Of a stretch of 64,000 nt of DNA, positions 61,039 to 64,000 are shown one piece after another. The notes beneath the pieces are model-generated. The model worked only from the letters and a program-made list of their open reading frames with translations, did no database searches and was not told the origin of the DNA. The position numbers were made by a program, and so were the translations under genes. The stretch is from Haloprofundus halophilus (GTDB taxonomy: Archaea > Halobacteriota > Halobacteria > Halobacteriales > Haloferacaceae): positions 868,001 through 932,000 of the forward strand of contig NZ_QQRR01000002.1 in the NCBI RefSeq assembly GCF_003439925.1. The letters run 5' to 3'. The first letter of the stretch is position 1; each line of letters opens with the position of its first letter.

Positions 61039-62390
61039 CACTGGACCAGCTGAATCATGTTCCCGTTGCTCGTCACGTGCACGTCCCGGCCGAGCGTGTA
61101 GCCCTGCGACTCACAGAGGCTGACGTACGGCGCGAACCCTTTGAGGTTCTGGTGGGCCGGAATGACGTGCTGGGGCTGCAACGCGTCGAGCATCGTGTAG
61201 TGGCCCTCCTCGCGGAGGTGGCCCGAGACGTGGATGTCGTCGTAGATGCGCGCGCCCTGCATCTTCAGGAGCTTCTCGGACTGGTAGCGCTGACCCTCGT
61301 TGGTCGGCTCCGGGATGACGCGGGCCGAGAAGATGACCTTGTCGCCGTCTTCGAGTTCGTACGGCGTCTCGCCGCGGCCCATTCGGGTGAGCATCGCGCG
61401 CGGTTCGCCCTGGTGACCCGTGACGATGGGCAGGAAGTTCTCCTTGCCCTCCTTCATGATGCGCTTGAACGTGCGGTCGACCGACTTGCGGTGACCGTAC
61501 ATCCCGAGGTCGTCCGGGAAGTCGACGAAGTTCAGGCGCTCCGCGGTGCCGGAGTACTTCTCCATCGAGCGACCGAGGAGAACCGGCTGGCGGCCGATGT
61601 CCTTGGCGAACTCGACGAGGCTCGTGACGCGAGCGATGTGGCTGGAGAACGTCGTGGCGACGATGCCGCCGTCGTAGTCCTCGACGGAGGTCATCACGTC
61701 TTTGAGGTGGCGACGAGCGACGGACTCGGAGGGCGTGCGGCCCTTCCGACCCGCGTTCGTGCAGTCCTCGATGTACGCGAGGACGCCGTTGCCCTCGCGG
61801 CCGATCTCGCGGAAGCGCTTCATGTCGATGGGGTCGCCGATGACCGGCGTGTGGTCCATCCGCTTGTCGAGACCGTAGACGATGGCACCCTCCGGCGTGT
61901 GGATGACCGGGTTGATGGCGTCGATGATGGAGTGGGTGACGTTGACGAACTCGAGTTCGACCTGGCCGGAGTCCCCGATGGACATCGTCTCGCCGGCGCT
62001 CATCTTCACGAGGTCGTTGTTGACGTTGAACTTGTTCTCGCCTTGGACCTGCTGTTTCACCAGTTCGATGGTGAACGGGCTGGCGACGACGGGCGCGTCG
62101 TAGCGGTGGGCCAGTTTCGAGATGGCGCCGATGTGGTCGAGGTGGCCGTGCGTCGGCACGATGGCCTGCACGTCTCCTTCGAGGTCGCTCATCACGCGGT
62201 CGTCCGGGATGGCCCCCATGTCGATGAGGTCCAGGCTGTGCATCTTCTCGGTCTCGACGTTGTCGTGGATGAGAACCTGCGAGAGGTTCAGACCCATGTC
62301 GAAGACGACGACGTCGTTACCGGCGCGGACGGCAGTCATCTGCCGACCGACTTCTTCGTAGCCGCCGATGGTTGCGATTTCGATTTCCAT
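61038..62390 (-). CDS. rnj: Ribonuclease J
   Basis: This 450-residue beta-CASP metallo-beta-lactamase is the archaeal 5'-3' exonuclease of the aRNase J family. Motifs: [15 protein letters not shown] (metal site), TFSSHIARV, the beta-CASP region [21 protein letters not shown], and [14 protein letters not shown]-like [10 protein letters not shown] near the C-terminus. It is the first gene of the rnj-idsA pair and seems to be transcribed with a leader of about 190 nt from the promoter near 62610. Confidence 0.95.
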   Translation of the reverse strand: MEIEIATIGGYEEVGRQMTAVRAGNDVVVFDMGLNLSQVLIHDNVETEKMHSLDLIDMGAIPDDRVMSDLEGDVQAIVPTHGHLDHIGAISKLAHRYDAPVVASPFTIELVKQQVQGENKFNVNNDLVKMSAGETMSIGDSGQVELEFVNVTHSIIDAINPVIHTPEGAIVYGLDKRMDHTPVIGDPIDMKRFREIGREGNGVLAYIEDCTNAGRKGRTPSESVARRHLKDVMTSVEDYDGGIVATTFSSHIARVTSLVEFAKDIGRQPVLLGRSMEKYSGTAERLNFVDFPDDLGMYGHRKSVDRTFKRIMKEGKENFLPIVTGHQGEPRAMLTRMGRGETPYELEDGDKVIFSARVIPEPTNEGQRYQSEKLLKMQGARIYDDIHVSGHLREEGHYTMLDALQPQHVIPAHQNLKGFAPYVSLCESQGYTLGRDVHVTSNGNMIQLVQ

Positions 62391-62604
62391 GGTTTATCAG
62401 AGCATTGAAACGCCACGTCCTGTGGCTGCGGTTGCTCACGCAAATCCGAGGGCGTCAGGGGGCCACCGGCCCCGGCGTCTTGCAGCGCGTCGGTCGCTGG
62501 TCCCCGCGTGTGGTCGCGTCCGACCCGATGTCGCGCACGGCACCGCCGCGCGTCGCGTCCACACTTACCCGCGGGCTGTTGGTACTTGTGGGCTACACGC
62601 CGGG
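62391..62604 (-). other. Long leader region of the rnj-idsA mRNA
   Basis: The region between the TATA box near 62610 and the rnj ATG has no convincing ORF. In the RNA it contains a perfect hairpin GGGGCC-GGU-GGCCCC (62473-62459) and short direct repeats. Its length is unusual beside the leaderless genes around it and could allow feedback by RNase J; that is inference. Confidence 0.45.
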
Positions 62605-62605
62605 G

Positions 62606-62614
62606 TATTAAAAA
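62606..62614 (-). promoter_or_regulatory. TATA-like promoter of rnj-idsA
   Basis: TTTTTAATA on the minus strand is an excellent TATA box. The predicted start is near 62583, about 190 nt before the rnj ATG; no closer TATA box is seen. Confidence 0.55.
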
Positions 62615-62769
62615 CTACGTGGGTTAGTCGGCCGAGACCGAAACGGCTCGAATCGGACGGCACGGCCGGTGGAGACGGTCGTCGACCGCCGTCGCTCACG
62701 AGACGACGACACTCGTCTCGTCCACAACGACAACGCCTTTATCACCCCCCTCGCAACGATGGTGACGCA
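62615..62769. other. Divergent spacer before priS
   Basis: This lies between the rnj promoter and priS. cgCCTTTATCAcc near 62735-62745 is the probable priS TATA box, about 27-30 bp before the start. A tiny ATG-GTG-ACG-CAA-TGA overlaps the priS ATG but lies where the transcript is expected to begin. No other feature is seen. Confidence 0.45.
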
Positions 62770-63927
62770 ATGAACCGTCGGACACGAGAGTACCTCCGGG
62801 GCCGCTTCGGCGACTACTACCGGAGCGCGGACCTCACGCTGCCGCCGGCGGCCGAGCGGCGCGAGTGGGGTCACATCCCCTGGACCGCCGGCGGCACGAC
62901 GATGGTCCGCCACCAGTCGCTGCTCGACGTCGGCGACCTGGGCGGCTTCCTCGCCCGCGAGTCGCCGCGGCACGTCTACTTCTCGGCGGCGCGCTACGCC
63001 GACCCCGGAGCCAACGAGATGGACGAGAAGGAGTGGCAGGGTGCGGACCTCGTGTTCGACCTCGACGCCGACCACCTGCCGGGCGTCGACCCCGACGCCG
63101 CGAGCTACGCGGAGATGCTCGCGGAGTGCAAGGAGGCGCTGCTTCGCCTCCTGTCGTTTCTCGAGGACGACTTCGCGTTCTCGGAGCTGGAGATCGTCTT
63201 CTCGGGCGGTCGCGGCTACCACGTCCACGTCCGCGACGAGTCGGTGCGCGAACTCGACAGCGAGGCACGGCGCGAGATTGTCGACTACGTGCGCGCCATC
63301 GACCTCGACTTCGACGGCCTCGTCACGACGCGCAGCGAGCGCGGGACGACCCGCCGCGTCCTCCGGACCGAAGGCGGGTGGGGGAAGCGAACCCACACGG
63401 CGCTGCTGTCGTTCGTCGAGGAGCTCCAGTCGATGGACGACGCGGACGCGAGCGAGCGCCTCCAGGAGTTCGACGGCATCGGCGAGGGACGCGCGAAGAC
63501 GATTATCGGGGCGCTGCGGCGCAACCCCGACGCGATTCGAGCGGGCAACGTCGAGGCCGGCGGCCCCGGTCTCCGCCTGCTCGTCGAGACGGTCGCCGAG
63601 CGAGTCGTCGCCGACCAGACCGCCCCCATCGACGAACCGGTGACGACCGACGTGCGACGGCTCATCCGACTCCCCGGGAGCCTCCACGGCGGGTCGTCGC
63701 TCGTCGTGACGCGACTCGACCGCGAGCAGGTCGAAGGGTTCGAACCCCTCCGAGACGCCGTTCCCGACCGGTTCGCGCGGCGAGATATCGCGGTCGAACT
63801 GGACGAACCGGCAGTCGTCGAGTTCGGCGGGGAAACGACTAAGCTATCAGCGGGAGAGAATACAGTGACGGAGAGCGTCGGCGTCTTCCTGATGACGCGC
63901 GGGGCGGCGGAGAAAGCCAGAGAATGA
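62770..63927 (+). CDS. priS: DNA primase small (catalytic) subunit PriS
   Basis: This 385-residue archaeal/eukaryotic primase subunit synthesises RNA/DNA primers. The metal-binding catalytic motif is VFDLDADHL, with [18 protein letters not shown] as the nucleotide-binding region and [16 protein letters not shown] near the C-terminus. The longer open frame upstream runs through the leader region and is not coding. The GINS gene starts within its stop codon (ATGA), linking primase to the replicative helicase complex. Confidence 0.96.
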   Translation: MNRRTREYLRGRFGDYYRSADLTLPPAAERREWGHIPWTAGGTTMVRHQSLLDVGDLGGFLARESPRHVYFSAARYADPGANEMDEKEWQGADLVFDLDADHLPGVDPDAASYAEMLAECKEALLRLLSFLEDDFAFSELEIVFSGGRGYHVHVRDESVRELDSEARREIVDYVRAIDLDFDGLVTTRSERGTTRRVLRTEGGWGKRTHTALLSFVEELQSMDDADASERLQEFDGIGEGRAKTIIGALRRNPDAIRAGNVEAGGPGLRLLVETVAERVVADQTAPIDEPVTTDVRRLIRLPGSLHGGSSLVVTRLDREQVEGFEPLRDAVPDRFARRDIAVELDEPAVVEFGGETTKLSAGENTVTESVGVFLMTRGAAEKARE

Positions 63928-64000
63928 ACTTAGACGAACTCAGAACGGTCCAGTCGAAAGAGCGCCGAAAGGACGGCCTCCAGCAGCTTCGCGACAGTTT
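63924..64000 (+). CDS. GINS subunit, N-terminal fragment
   Basis: Only 25 codons lie before the window ends. The fragment begins [20 protein letters not shown] and fits the start of haloarchaeal GINS proteins (Gins51/Sld5-Psf1 type), which bind MCM and Cdc45/GAN at the fork. Position directly after priS, overlapping by 4 bp, is the usual haloarchaeal arrangement. Identification rests on this short fragment and context. Confidence 0.75.
   Translation, partial: MNLDELRTVQSKERRKDGLQQLRDS

Noticed and set aside
62759-62773. Four-codon uORF (Met-Val-Thr-Gln) overlapping the priS start
   Set aside because: It lies at or before the expected transcription start, so it is probably not in the mRNA.
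62770-64000. Replication origin near priS-GINS
   Set aside because: Replication genes alone do not mark an origin; there is no orc1/cdc6 gene and no cluster of ORB repeats.

Overview
The window is a 64-kb piece of a haloarchaeal chromosome. It is GC-rich. The proteins are strongly acidic. Many genes have a TATA-like box centred about 25-30 bp before the start codon, which implies leaderless mRNAs. The information-processing genes are archaeal: Rpo3/4/6/10, eL8, eL21, eL24, eS28, aEF1-beta, PriS, GINS and TmcA. Gene content and order, including a 59-residue four-CPXCG zinc-finger protein next to the L1-L10-L12 operon, point to the Haloferacales (Haloferax/Halogeometricum relatives); the genus cannot be fixed from the sequence alone.

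Layout. 0-7 kb: the 5' end of an Mrp-type gene, an acyl-CoA dehydrogenase-like gene, MoaA, a secreted-protein/ABC/FtsX-permease operon and a DsbA-like protein. 7.1-13.3 kb: a long ribosomal superoperon carrying tRNA-Ser, uS13, uS4, uS11, Rpo3, tRNA-Leu, eL18, uL13, uS9, Rpo10, Rpo6, enolase and uS2. 13.4-17.4 kb: a membrane protein, a VOC protein, an acetoacetate-decarboxylase-like protein, and the mevalonate-kinase/isopentenyl-phosphate-kinase pair. 17.5-28.5 kb: mostly minus-strand housekeeping genes (EamA transporter, MBL hydrolase, Tat-exported inositol-monophosphatase-like protein, Dna2-like nuclease-helicase), a plus-strand Lhr-type helicase, and small membrane proteins. 28.6-36 kb: a Tat-exported GH15 glucoamylase facing a GH3 beta-glucosidase, then a DUF2342 zincin. 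36.3-41.1 kb: uL11, L1-L10-L12, a TctA-like permease, the zinc-finger protein and aEF1-beta. 41.5-47.3 kb: a cystathionine-synthase-family enzyme, then eL21-Rpo4-DUF655-KsgA-MscS-HemK2. 47.4-49.5 kb: a MetE pair. 49.5-53 kb: a remnant of a Mop domain and a three-gene SBP56/ferredoxin/ZIP-like operon with histidine-rich tails. 53.2-62.4 kb: eL8-eS28-eL24-Ndk, TmcA, DUF456, GltX, IdsA and RNase J. 62.8 kb to the end: PriS and the start of GINS.

The most interesting points are these. (1) The archaeal string rps2-mvk-ipk-rnj-idsA-gltX is cut into two blocks whose order and orientation fit one ~45-kb inversion with breakpoints near 17.4 and 62.5 kb. (2) A translationally coupled SBP56-ferredoxin-ZIP-like operon has His-rich tails, one of them encoded by a 9-bp tandem repeat. 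(3) There are leader-RNA structures before uL1 and eL8. (4) Two translation operons share a 22-bp identical promoter. (5) A leaderless 18-codon upstream ORF overlaps a small membrane-protein gene. (6) Several enzymes have lost expected catalytic or metal-binding residues. I saw no CRISPR array, complete insertion sequence, prophage, rRNA gene or replication origin.
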